Positions 36,506 through 48,360 of a stretch of DNA of 64,000 bases are shown one piece after another. Both the position numbers and the translations under genes were made by a program. The notes under the pieces are model-generated. The model made no database searches. It saw only the letters and a program-made list of their open reading frames with translations, and was not told the DNA's origin. The stretch is from Camarhynchus parvulus (Eukaryota; Chordata; Aves; Passeriformes; Thraupidae), in the NCBI RefSeq assembly GCF_901933205.1, contig NC_044581.1, forward strand, positions 11,902,001 to 11,966,000, in the 5' to 3' direction. Every line of letters starts with the position of its first letter. The stretch's first letter is position 1.

Positions 36506-39500
36506 AAAGGAAATCTGTCTAGATTTTCTAGGACTTTTAAAAAATAAAGTTGTTTCCAGTAATGAAAAGAAGTGACAGTGCTTCACCAGGTTCTGTTTTG
36601 GTGCTAAATAAATTTTTAAAAATCAATCTCCTCCCCCCCCCCAAAAAAAAGTCATTTAGTTACAAGTAATAGATCAAAAGGCTGAGTTCAGCTGGTTTGG
36701 TTGTTCCCAGCTCTTTGTTTCTGAAATTTTTTGAAGTTCTGCTGAAAATTTTGGAATGACATTTTGGAGAGTTTCAACACAAATGATTGGAATTTCTTGG
36801 TGTAACGCATAAAATCAGTTCAAAAGCCCTAGTTTTGGTCTTTTGCACATACAAACAATTTTTTCACTGCTTACCCATTTTTTGACCATTTGAAACAGAA
36901 TTTCAACATTAATCCCTACAGTCATTACACAGTCAAAAAAATACTGCATTTTGTGCCCCTCTGAAACACACACAGTGTGTACACTGCAGGTGTTTACTGG
37001 AATTTTTATCACTAATTTTTCTGTTTTGGCTCAGTGCTGTAAAAGGTCAGAGGAAAATCTAAGTCGCCTTCATAGGTGTCTTCTCTCACCTTGGGTTCTC
37101 TGACCAGCTGTGATTCATATTCCCATGTACATAATATAAGAAAGTGAAGATATTTTAATGACAGTAAGTATTATTTAGGATAAGTTTACTTGCTCTGATG
37201 ATTTTTACTTACCCAAAGAAGACAGCTTTAAAATTTTACCTGAAATTTTAGAGCAAATTTTCACTACAACTAAGGTATTTTAACAGGACTGTTTTTAACA
37301 GGACTAAGCCTCTGACATTCCAGTCAGTGGGGTACTGGAGGAATCAGTGCCCTATGTGCTTGTTTGCAAGACTTTTTAATATTTCTTTGTAGAAGTTAAG
37401 CAAACTGATAATATTGGTATGTGTTTATATAATTAAGAAAGCAATGTATCTACTTCACAGTGTGGGGACATGCACAGCCTGTAGCCCAGCACTCACTGTG
37501 CCAGGCCCTCAGCCTGGAGCTGCCCCACAGCTCCTGTGCTCCAGCTGATTTCCTTGTAAACCAACTGTCCCAAGTGTCAGAAGGATGACATCAGGTACAC
37601 TATGCTAATAACCAAATGACAATATTTCTCTCTTTTTAGCTCCTCAATATCACCTTTAGCTGAGTGGGAAAGAACACAGATTGCATGACCATGGGGATAC
37701 TTGTTTCAGCATTTATTATTGGAAAAATATGGCTTTCAAAAGATGAAGTGTATTTCAAATATCAAATCTCTCCCTGTTCTGAGCTAAATGCTGCCTAGAT
37801 ATATGTCCTGTACACCCTGAGTTGACAGATGTGAAGTACAAGCAAGAGCAGAATTTGACCAGCTAAATTTAACATAATAGGATTATGAATACTACAAGAG
37901 CCATGGATTTTCTAAACATAGAATGCTACAGCATGCCTGAGTTCTGCTTTCAGATTTAGTCCTAGACAGTCTGGTTGTAGGGCTAGGCAGTAACAAAGCA
38001 GCAAAGGGATATCTTTACTCTGTGGTAGGGATCTTAAATGTACAGTGCTTAGAGAGCTACTCAGTGATGTACTGGGAGGGTTCTATGTAAGTTTGCCCTT
38101 ATATTTTAACCTTTTCTCCCCCTTCCTTTCTCAAATATTTAGAAAACATTCTTTTCTCAGGATATATTCAGGAAAGGGTTCAATTTGAATTATTTAAAGT
38201 TATAATGGGTGTTTTCTGCCAGATTCTGGGGAAATGTTTTTAACAGTGTTTGTAAATGCAGAGCACATTGCACCACTGAAATATTTGCCAGTGACTGTGG
38301 CAAAGGTTTTTCATAGTGACCACTGGTCTTTCCTGCTCTTCACTGTAGAACAGTCACAGAAGCAATTGCCACATGATATCTTGTACACCCACATTTTTCA
38401 TCAGCTGCATGTAACAAAATATTTTTTTTTTAATTTTTATTGCTAAACAGCCAGAAGCAGATAGGGAATCCTCCAGTGAAACAGGCTCTTAACAAGCTTT
38501 TCTCAGTTTCACCAATGGTGGGATTTCCAGCAGAAAGTGAGATCAAAAGATCTCCTTTGCAACAAAATAGATGTAACTTGGTGTTAGTGCTTATCAAGTT
38601 GAAATCTGAGGATCCAATCAGATAAAAGATTTTTCAGAAAGGTTACAGTGTTTTTTAGCTGTCAGGACTGATTAACAGAGTACATCTCTGATGATGTGTC
38701 TCTCATTCTTAACTTTTGGGGTCTCCTTCCCTTGCAAATGATTTGTGGGAAAAAATGGATATATTCATCACATATGTTGTGAAAGGTCTAAAAAAGAACA
38801 TTGACACAGATATGCCCAAACTGAGCAGCTCTTAGGTGGTCCAGGCAGTCACCTGGGATATGAGAATGCAGACTCTGAGATTGTTTTACCAGAGCAAGAA
38901 GTGTGACTGGTTTCTTTCATTAGCGATCAAATGAGAAAATTATTGGGTTGGTGTATCCTCTGAGAAGTTATGAAGGTCATCCATCACAATCTTTTCCAAA
39001 CAATCCATTCTCATTTAAATAAAAAACTTTTGTTTTCCAAAAGCCATCTTTCCCAGTGACTCTTCTTTCAGCCCTCAAATTCCAATCTCTTAGGAAATTT
39101 TCTTAAGGGCCATTTTGGCTAAAAGTCTCTAGGTCTTTATTTATATAATTTTGTTATAGTTGTTATAGTATGTTTCTGGATTTTTCCCTTTGTCTCTTTA
39201 GAAATGGATGGACATTGGCATCATGCTAGTCATCCCTTACCATCGTGTTTCTTGGCTGTGGACCTACAAAAGCCAGTTTTTGCAACCCAAGTCAGTCAGA
39301 AATGTATTCTCTGAGCACTAAAGAAGATTATTGTCAAAATCAAAAGGCTTCACAAAATCACTTACCTTCCCTAGAGCACTTTCTTCATACAGAAGAAAAA
39401 ACTGGTTTTTTCAATATATGCAGAATAAAATGTTTTCATTTTCCTTCCTAGATGTCTTCTTTTGAGAAGCACTGTTTCCCATGATATTGCTGTCTAAGAC

Positions 39501-42500
39501 AAACTTACTCTGCCTTTTCAGGAGAGTCCATTATCTGTGCTTTAGACTCTGTTACATTAGTATTTGGCTTTTTGCACAGATGTAACTTAAAAATACTTGT
39601 GTGGTAAAGGATTGTACAGTCCTGGCTTGTGCTTTGTGGTGATACTGAAATATGAGTAAGAATCACTGGTGCAACTCACATAAAAATATGAGTCTTGTAG
39701 CTTGGACGACAGGTATTCTTGACAACAAAAAATGTATTTGGCTATTAATATTCCTAATTCGAAGAGGAAAAAAATAAAAGAGAGATATGGAAAAAAAATC
39801 TAAAATAAAGTTGTCCCTGTTGTAAAAGCAGACATTCAGCTGTTACAAATTGGCAATGATCCACTGTTTTCCACAGAGCTCTGCTGATCATGCCAGCTGA
39901 AGAGCTGACCCTGAATATTATCAAAGTTTTCTTGGAGGTGGCAGGAAAATAAATCCTTTACAATTTCCTCTTCAAGAACTCAGGATTTCCGTTTTTATAA
40001 CTGCAAACTTTCAGAATGAAATGTGGAGCACAGAGACAGGCAGCACCATACTGACTGTGTTTGATTAGGGTAATCCTTTTTTTCCTTCTATGTGGTTACT
40101 ACAGCCAAGCAATTATTTATCATACTTTCAATTGCTTGAAGCACTGTAGACTACAGGTTAAATATTCTCATGTCATTGTGAGCTTCTGCTCCAAGTTCTC
40201 ATTGAGATCTAATGACTTTCATCTTCAAAAGAAATTTTAATGAGCTCAAAGTATCTACCCTTCTGCTTTAATTGTTACACTTCACATTCTGCAGATCAAA
40301 ACCTCCTATTTTTCTTTTTTTTTTCACCTTAAAATGCTGTTGACAAGTTCTTTCCTGAGCTCTCAACTTCTGTCCACTTTTTATTGGTCATATTCATGTA
40401 AAATATAAATCCAGAAATATGCAACACATGCAGATTTAAACCTGTAACAGATCTAGTATTTACCCCTGAAGAATGGAACATGTGCCAGGCACTGTTGCTT
40501 TGATTGGCCTGGGATCAGGGATGTGTCAGATGTGGGTGCCTGTAGCAGTCAAATAAAGCCATTAAATCAGTGGTAATAAATGTATTTGGTATGAGTACCA
40601 GGACTTTTCCTGGATTACTTGTGGAACAAAGCACAGAAAAAAGTTTTTATGTGCTTGTGTGTGAAGGCAACTACACAAATACTGTTGTCCTCTCCTTTTG
40701 TCACTTCACGGACCTGCTGCATGTGTGTCTTAGGTACCAATTGTTCAGTCCCAGCAGCATCCTCACACATTCTTGTTTGTTCATAATCCCTTTTGCTATG
40801 AGCATCCTTCTCTCACTCATCCTCATAAATATTAATTACTGTGGTCTGGTTGAGATAAATACAGTTAGACAGCTTTTCAAGAGGAAAGTTATTGGCTTGT
40901 TTCTATAAAGCTGCAGTCTTGTATTCCAAGTTCTGGTCAATATTTAGTGTGTAAATGAAATGGGTGTGACCTGGGACTGGCTGCCAGCACTTGTAGGGAT
41001 TGGAGTGTCCTGAAGTATCTGGCCTTAATAGTTGAGTTTCCAGTATTCTTCACAGCAAGCATTTGATTTATTCTGTTCCTCCAACCCTTTAGAAAGAATT
41101 ATTCCCCCTTTGGTTTCTTATAAAATTGTATAATCTACAGCATTTTAGCACCTTGCATCAAAGTGTGAAACTTTCTGTGCCAGAGAGAATGACCCTGGTA
41201 GGTCACTGGCACTGCATGTACTGAGTGGAGGGACACGGAGTGATTCTCTGATCAGCTCTACAGATCTAGAATTTGCTTTCTGTTGTGCTCCTCTGGTTGT
41301 GCAGTAGATGAGACTCAGAAGAGCTGTGCAGTGCTGTTCCAATAGCAATGGCTAGCAGGCTGGGGAAGTGTTGGTCTCTGCTAGTTACTAAAGGTGGGCC
41401 ACTGTTAAATTTAGATATAAACTGTTAATACGTATTAGCAAAATGATCAACATTAATGTTCTCACTTGGTTTTTGTTACTGCATGAAACCTTCTTGGGAG
41501 AATGCAGGGGAAGAGTTTTGAGCTTGATCATGGGAATGAGGAATGCAGCACAAAAATGTTCTACCTGCATTTTAAAGAGGTACAAAGGGCATCCATCCTG
41601 CAAGATTCAATTGGATGTATATTGCACTCCAGGATGACTCAGACCCTTGAAGCTCTACAAAATCTCTGAGGTGTTTAGAATAAGTGTTAAATCTGTTTTC
41701 AAGAATCCTGAAGTAAAGCAGTGAGACACAGATCTAGGTCAGATCTGAGTCTTAGAGTATTCTTAAAATTATTTTTTGTGAAAGAAATTCCAAGCTGATA
41801 CTTGTGCTTGTCTCCCTACATGATGCTCTAGGTTTAGAGCTCAGTTATTAGTTATTAGGGAATTTTCAAAATTGTTCTTTTTGGCTACTTAATTTACTAT
41901 CAGCCATCCAAAGACAGATTGGTAGGATATAAATGAAATGCTATAATTATACAAGGGAGTGGGTCACTGACCTTTGGATTGCAATATCTTGTCTCTTTTG
42001 TCCTTTCCTTATACCACCCAGTCTACAGGATGAAATTGCATCTTTTTCTTTGGTTGTCTCAAGAATGAGGTGGTATTGGAAACTAGTGAGGCATGGCACA
42101 ATGTAGGTGTTCATAGCTTGCAATAATTTACCCATTTTCATTTTGTTTGATTTTATTAACACCTGTGTCTCCAGGGAACACAGGGAGCAGGGGAGGAAAG
42201 GAGAGAATACTTCAACAATAATCTAATGATCAGCACTTACGCTCCCCCCAGCCCTGCTGTTATGTCAAATGTCAAGATACATCACAGCCAAGCAATTTAT
42301 AATACAACATGCGTGGATATATAAAGGAAGAAGTGCAGATGGTGGGAAGCTGTGTGTCATGACATACACACAGACATGGAGGACAGCAAGGGAGTCATTA
42401 AAAATATGGATTTTTTTTGTAATGCAGTGGCTGTTTGTCAGCTGGTGTAATTGGCATACATCAATGGAACCACTCAGAAATACACCTTCTGAGGAATTAG

Positions 42501-43370
42501 GCACTTAATGGAACTTAATCAAAATTCCTTACAGAAGACTAAAAAAAAAATTCTTGAACAGAATTTGGAGACAAAGGAAAAAGCACATAAGGAAATATGG
42601 GATTGCAGTCTGCTGAAGTTTCACCTGGGTATTAGTTTCTGGAGTATTTCTGAAGATTTTGACATTCTAGGCAGTAGAATGCTGCCTAGAAAGATTTGCT
42701 ATCAATTTAACCAAAGTATTCTGAGATTTGGGAAATTACAGTAGTGTTTAGTTAGAGACCTGATTTCAGCTTAATCAAATAAATTCATCAGCAAACTTTT
42801 AAAGTCAGAATCAAAAGAAGAGTTTTATTAGCGTCATTTCCTTTTCTTGTTCTTTTTAATTGTTAGATGACTTTTTTCAGTACTGTGTAAATTTAGCATT
42901 ACTAAGACTGGCATAGATAACAATCTGAAAAACATCTGCCAGATTATAAATAATTGTTTTAAAAAGGCATAAAAAACTCAGTTGTCTAGTCCCTTTTAAT
43001 AAGGACTTAACATCTTCAAAATCTGACTGCAGTAATATAATTTTTGTGGTTATATGCTCTGATCTTTGAGACACGAATTCTTCGTTCACAGTCTCAATGG
43101 GAGGGTTTGTTCTTTTCTTTGTTTTCTTGTGATTCATAAATATGGGAATCTGGTGAGAAGGAGGAATTGAGAGAAAAGCAAAGGATAAGTCAAAAAAAAC
43201 AAAAACCAAAACACAGGCAGTTCTTCCTAATCACCTGTCTTGTCCTAGGAAAAAATGCAAGTAACACAGTTTTTAAGATATTGGTATTACATGAGTTTAA
43301 AATGTGGAGGGAACAGTTCCAGCCTACTCCCTAGTTCTCCTTTCTGACTCTTTATAAACATCCTTACTGA
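36506..43370. other. Long AT-rich non-coding interval
   Basis: Identified small items are the C10A8 run at 36633-36650 and a duplication of TTTAACAGGACT at 37279-37290 and 37294-37305. Minus-strand donor-like sites at 37088 and 39364 have no credible exons. Frames are up to 112 codons (40570-40908 plus, 42877-43209 minus) and have no recognised domains. Small GC-richer patches lie at 37460-37560 and 41170-41340. Confidence 0.6.
36633..36650. repeat. C10A8 homopolymer junction
   Basis: Ten C are followed directly by eight A. A run of ten C is rare in this AT-rich sequence and is prone to sequencing and assembly error as well as slippage. Confidence 0.85.
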
Positions 43371-43407
43371 TTTTTTTTTTTTCTCTTTCAGTACTAGAGT
43401 AGAACAG
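43371..43407 (+). other. T12 tract and isolated strong 3' splice-like site
   Basis: TTACTGA followed by T12, CTCTTTCAG (ending 43391) has a branch-point-like word, a long pyrimidine tract and an AG. The next donors (after 43407 or 43469) would give exons of 16 or 78 bases. All three frames of the 78-base option contain stops. No coding exon is supported. Confidence 0.35.
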
Positions 43408-43790
43408 GTAACAGTGTCAAGTTTGATATTTAGCAAAACACAAGGTTGTTGAAGTATCTTATTGTGCAGGTACCATTTCCTAATAACAGCCCTCAAGATG
43501 TGAATTATGACATCAATAAAAGGATATTGAAAAGGAAGGTACAGAGTGGGTTATACACTAAGAGAGAGCTGAATTAAAAAATTGTGTAAATGGAAAATCC
43601 TGTATTTCTTTTGAATGTCTTGGGATTTGAAGTCTTAGGACTTTGAGTCTCAGCAAATCACATAAGGGTGTGTTGCACTGCAAAGGACAGTGGTCTCTGG
43701 GCTAATGTGGGACAACCCAGCTCTGCAGTCAGGAGAAACAAGGTGATATTGGACTGCTATTGCACCACCTGGACTGGAGCTTTGTGTGCC
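43408..43790. other. Non-coding DNA before the 26-bp minisatellite
   Basis: This unique sequence becomes GC-richer from about 43670. No gene or mobile element is recognised. Confidence 0.6.
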
Positions 43791-43900
43791 TGAGCTCGTG
43801 CTTCTGCTCACACACCTGAGCTGATGTTCCTGCTCACACACCTGAGCTGATGTTCCTGCTCACACACCTGAGCTGATGTTCCTGCTCACACACCTGAGCC
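43791..43900. repeat. Minisatellite, 26-bp unit, about 4.2 copies
   Basis: The unit is TGAGCTGATGTTCCTGCTCA plus CACACC. Copies start at 43791, 43817, 43843 and 43869, with a partial TGAGCC at 43895. The last three full copies are identical. The first differs at a few bases (GAGCTCGTGCTTCTG), suggesting that growth occurred from the right-hand units. Confidence 0.95.
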
Positions 43901-45320
43901 ATAGAGGTGGCAGCTCATTTAGAGTTACCACAAGCATTTATGCACATGGCAGTACATCAGAGTAATCAGCCTTATCAGATCTGTGATTTAACATGCCTGT
44001 AAATCATTGGTTTCACTTAGCTGAATTTTTTAATAATCGGGCTTTTTAGTTATAATTGAGCATGACTAAGGTTTCAAACAAAACATATTTAAAATTTAAA
44101 AGATCAAATGGGTTTCCCCCTGAAAATATTGCCAGGTCAACAAAAAACAAACCGCTGCAGTTATTTGTGGGATTGAATTAAGTGTTGTGAATTTTCTCAG
44201 TTGAGTGAGGGAGAACATGGGTAGAGAGAAAGACAAAAGGTTGTGCAGCAGCAAAAAGAGAGCCACAGAACACCAGAAAGGGAAAACTGAAATGGGTGCA
44301 GGACCTGGCATGACTGTCAGTGCTCCTAAGCACAGGTTTGTTTGTAGGTTACTGGTTGTGTGGCAGGCAGTGAGAGCTGGAGGCTGTGACAGTCCTGAAT
44401 TGCTGTAGGGCCAAATGTGGGAAAGAATGAAAGGTGGCCAGCAGCTGTATGGACGGGCAGACTGACGTTATCTTCCTCCTGTGTCTTGATCTCAGTCCAT
44501 CATCCGTCACATGCTGCTGCTCTGTGAATGTGTGAGAGTGCAATGAAGTCAGGGGGAGAGCACAGCCCCTGCTCCCAGAGAGCCACATGGTGTGCAGGTG
44601 GGCAGAGCTGGCCTGGCAGCGTGGGAGGGAGGGGAGTGCCTGAACAGATTCAAGAATTTACATCCTCCTGTGCCTGTGCCCATACTGTTGACTTTCTGCA
44701 CGTTGAGAACTCTCTGGTTTTCCCAATTCCATCACCTCTATAGAGAGGGAAGCTGTCCTCTCTCCCTGCAGGTGAAATGAGCAACACCACAGGTTGTGAC
44801 TGAGGGATACTCATTTCAAAAGTGTTTCATACACAGTGTTTCAGCCATCTGAGTGCTGAAAGGACACTTTAAACTCTCACGCTGATTCCAATAGAACAGT
44901 CAATTTCTTGCAAGATTTTAGGCCTGGTTCTCACTGGTATGTTACAGGACACATCACTAAACATTGTAGATAAACTGTACAATTCCAGCTCATGAAAGAA
45001 TAGGTGTCTTGTTAACCTGTTTCTCAGAAACTGATAGGGAACATATTCCAAGGAGTTTAATTGGATGTTGTTTATAAACTAACTGTACTGGATCTGGACT
45101 GACTCCAAGATTGCAATTATTATGCTGAACTGAACAATGAGAACTCAGTTTCAGTGGCAATTATGATGCTAATGTATGTGATGCATAGATAGTTCTCATG
45201 TCTAAATTTCTGATCTGATGCACCCCATGAGAGGCACAGCAGTGAGGACAGCCTAAGTCACCCCTTGTTCTACTCTAGTGCTGCAGAAATGCTCTTTGAT
45301 AGCTGATTAGAATAGCTCTG
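43901..45320. other. Non-coding DNA with a GC-richer patch
   Basis: The patch at about 44530-44660 is GC-richer and holds overlapping 60-80 codon frames on both strands. AGGCCTGGTTCTCACTGG near 44920 vaguely recalls the GGCCTGATTCTC end of the ancient palindromic repeat, but too weakly to call. Confidence 0.55.
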
Positions 45321-45324
45321 CAAT

Positions 45325-45357
45325 ACCCAGTGAGAATCCCTTCTTCACTCACTGGGT
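45325..45357. repeat. Perfect 10-bp hairpin, ACCCAGTGAG stem
   Basis: ACCCAGTGAG (45325-45334) and its exact reverse complement CTCACTGGGT (45348-45357) enclose a 13-base loop. The GC-containing stem is more stable than most AT-rich chance palindromes here. No flanking transposon ends, terminator context or known RNA family is apparent. Confidence 0.5.
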
Positions 45358-47530
45358 GCTGGTTAATTTACCCTCTCACTGTGCTACAAGTGCTGTGAGC
45401 TCTGTGCTTCCCACAAAACTGCTACAGCAGTAGCTGCTCACTGGGGATGAGCAGAGAGTTTCACTGCAGGAGCAAGAATTCAGACTCAGGTGAATCGGAA
45501 GATACTGAATATTGTGTTCAGTCCACCACTCTTCGTTCAGAGGCATTCCATGCATCACCTGCTCTACTCAGAGGCTGTAAAACGATTACCTGGTTACCTT
45601 CTAAATTCCCTTTAGAAAATATCTCCAGGTCCTTCTTTGCCTTTCTTACCACAGACCCCTTGTCTAGACTGTCAGTCTGGCTTGGCCATTCTCATGGGTA
45701 ACTGCCAATTATTGCTCTGCTTCTTTCAATATGTACTAACAACCCATTCTATCCAATTTTTTCCCCACCATCTTGGAAATGCAGCAAAATCAGTATGAAA
45801 ACCTGAAACAAACCTTTGAACTCCCAAGTTTGAAAGGTAACATTCAAATTAGTTTTAATTTTGAGTTCATAAAACACATGTTTCTCTAATACATCCTGTG
45901 AATGTTCTCATATGACAGCTATTTGATTTATGAAAATTAGTAGTGCTCTGCTAGATTAAAATGTATCTCCTTACTATAAAGTAATCTTTTAAATTTCTTT
46001 CACTCTTAATAGGCCTTCACATAAGGTGAAGGTTTCTACTCTAAAGAGACTGTGTAATAAAGCTCCTTGATTTTTCCCTTTCTATTAGAAAGTTACCAAA
46101 AAACTGTTTAAGTGTGTACATGGTAACAATTTCAAAGAGTAAAGAAACTCATTGCTGATGGAGAAGTGACATGTGAGCTTTCTTTGTGTAATCTTAAATC
46201 ATAAACACTAGAAATAAAAAGATTGAGTTTTTTTTAATTAATATTAACTGCATAACTTGATTTTTTAGTCAGATTTCAGAAGCCCTTTGTCCTGAATCTC
46301 AACAAATTGACAAGTACAGATAATATCAGAGTCTTCTTGAGAAATTATTACTGTTTTTTTGAAAATGTAGGTCATATCTGTGTAGCAAATTTAAATAATC
46401 CTCCCAAACATAGACTTATCATAAAAATCCATTTATTCTGTGATTCTATCTGAATACATAAATCTACACAAATCCAAATTCTTTTAATAATTTCTTCTGA
46501 AGGAGATTTAACAAACAATTATATTTTTCAATCCACACAGAATCAAGGGATGATACTTGAAAGGCCTTGTTCCAAACTGATGGTTTCATGACTGGAGAAA
46601 ATCCTGAAGAGACAAACTAAGGATATATTAGCTCCTACCACTTATTCTGAGGGCCTAGAGCTGATAACTGTTTCATAATGATCACTATGCTACATTTTTT
46701 AAAAATTTCTTTTCTTATCTTTGTTTACCAGAAGTAAATGCAAAAAACCACAGAAATGCTCTCACACCTTTTATCATCTTTGCTAATTTGGAAACAACAA
46801 AGGAACCTTCTAAATCTCACAGAGTGAATCAATGAGCTGGCAAGGGTTTCTGTAAAGGGTGAATATAGACATGCTTGAGACTTCAATGTGTGAAGCTGTT
46901 TATCTTCTGCAGTTGTAGGAACTTATGTCCCTTTATTACCCACTTGCATGTAATAGCTGAATATGTTTGAGATGCCCTCAGCAACTGTTTTGAAGGTTTG
47001 GACTTTAAAAAGATGGGAAAAAAAAACAACAAAAAACCATTGTTATGAGCTGAAAAACGCCTAGAGAACATCTTCCAACTGCTGCCAAGAGCAGCCTTAT
47101 AACAGATGAAGTTAGTTGTTGTCCTCTTTTCCCTCTCTTTCAAGGGGAAGGTTCACCAAAATATTTATGACAATATCTCCAGATGATATTCACAAAAAAA
47201 AAAAAATAGCCTAAATTGTCATTCATCTGTCTGCTGAGGTACCAAGATTTCCTGGTATCAGATTTGTTCTGATTGCAATGTTGTTTTTCTATTGTGGTAG
47301 GAGCCTTTCAGAGCAGGAAAATAAAGGAGTCAGAAAAAAAGATAACATCATAGTCAACTCTGGATGTCTATTTGCAGAAAAGTGGTTTCTGCCAGATTAA
47401 ACATTGTAATTTCCAATGCTTCATGTAGTGATAAACTTTCCTTCTCCTGGAAACATCTCTTTCTAGGCACAGTGACAGTATGTCAGTGTTAGCATGTTGT
47501 AATGAAGTGATGCTCATCACCCTGAGCCTC
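45358..47530. other. AT-rich non-coding DNA
   Basis: It contains A-runs at about 47018-47037 and A13 at 47194-47206. A 52-base open stretch before AAAG/GTAACA (45785-45836) has only a weak acceptor and is not called. No gene is seen. Confidence 0.6.
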
Positions 47531-48360
47531 CCAGTGCAGAGCTGAGGCACAGAGTGAGGAGGTTCCCTTGCCTGGGAAGCACCTACACTGGTGTGCCAGG
47601 TACACAGAAAACTGGCAAATGTGTAGAAGGCTCTGAGAAAAAACCTCCCAAGTGCAGCTTCCCAATACTGTGTGCCAGAGTTCCTCCTTGAGGGGCAGCC
47701 TTTTGGGTCTACAGTAAAAACAAACGGGCTCTAGTTACCTGAATAAACTGTGAGTCTCATCCAGCATGACTGATAGCACTGGGGCCAGATTTTGGAATGA
47801 ACTGGCAAAGATCGCTGCAGGAGATCTTTTCACGTGGGATGCTGCAACCCAATCCTTTAAGAGCTCGGTGGCAGAGCCATGAAACCCTCCCCGGTGGGCA
47901 CTGACCCTCTGCCGTGGCACAAAGCTTTTCACCAGCCTGTGTGCACACCAGGGATCTCTGGCTCTGCCAGCTGCACTGCCTGTGTGCCTGCCCCAGCCCT
48001 GCTTTATTGTGCTGAGCTCCTGATGGAGCCATTCTTTCTCACAGCAAAGCAGTTTCCATTCCTCCCTTCACACTGGTGCTGTGCTCTGCACAGCCTCTGA
48101 TCTGCCCAAACAGCCCATGGGGCCATGCCTGACAAACATCTGCCTGCAGAGCAGGGACACATGGTGCCTCTCGAGGGGCTTGAGCACAGGATGCAACCAG
48201 CACTCAACCTGTTTGAGACAAATAATCTCTCTTGCTTTAAAGAAGTTTGATGCACTGAGCTGTGGTCTGTTCTGAAAGACCCTTCTCTGACATGCTGAGC
48301 TGCTTCTTTCAGTGTAAGCACCACCTCCTTCCCAGCAGCCAGAGGAATCAATAAACTGGA
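47531..48360. other. GC-richer, CpG-poor patch with overlapping open frames
   Basis: The composition is clearly GC-richer than the AT-rich flanks but has only scattered CpG, so it is not a CpG island. Frames of 60-115 codons are open on both strands, including a minus frame of 115 codons at 48004-48351, as expected in GC-rich DNA. It may be an old diverged retroelement or single-copy sequence. I cannot identify it. Confidence 0.45.
47739..47936 (-). other. Possible exon (unproven), 198 bp
   Basis: On the minus strand a good donor (TTATTCAG/GTAACT, junction 47739/47738) ends a stretch open throughout in one frame. A weak acceptor (GTGTGCACACAG) precedes 47936. The length is divisible by three (phase 2 to 2). 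The hypothetical peptide of about 65 residues includes ELLKDWVAASHVKRSPAAIF and is mixed in composition. The stop lies just beyond the donor. The poor polypyrimidine tract, a second open frame and the lack of any recognised family keep this low. Confidence 0.15.

Noticed and set aside
43392..43469. Exon after the very strong T12 3' splice-like site
   Set aside because: All three frames contain stops in the 78-base version, and the 16-base version is untestable by eye.
45785..45836. 52-base possible exon ending AAAG/GTAACA with an open frame starting QNQYENLKQTF
   Set aside because: The acceptor is weak and the stretch too short. It is indistinguishable from chance.
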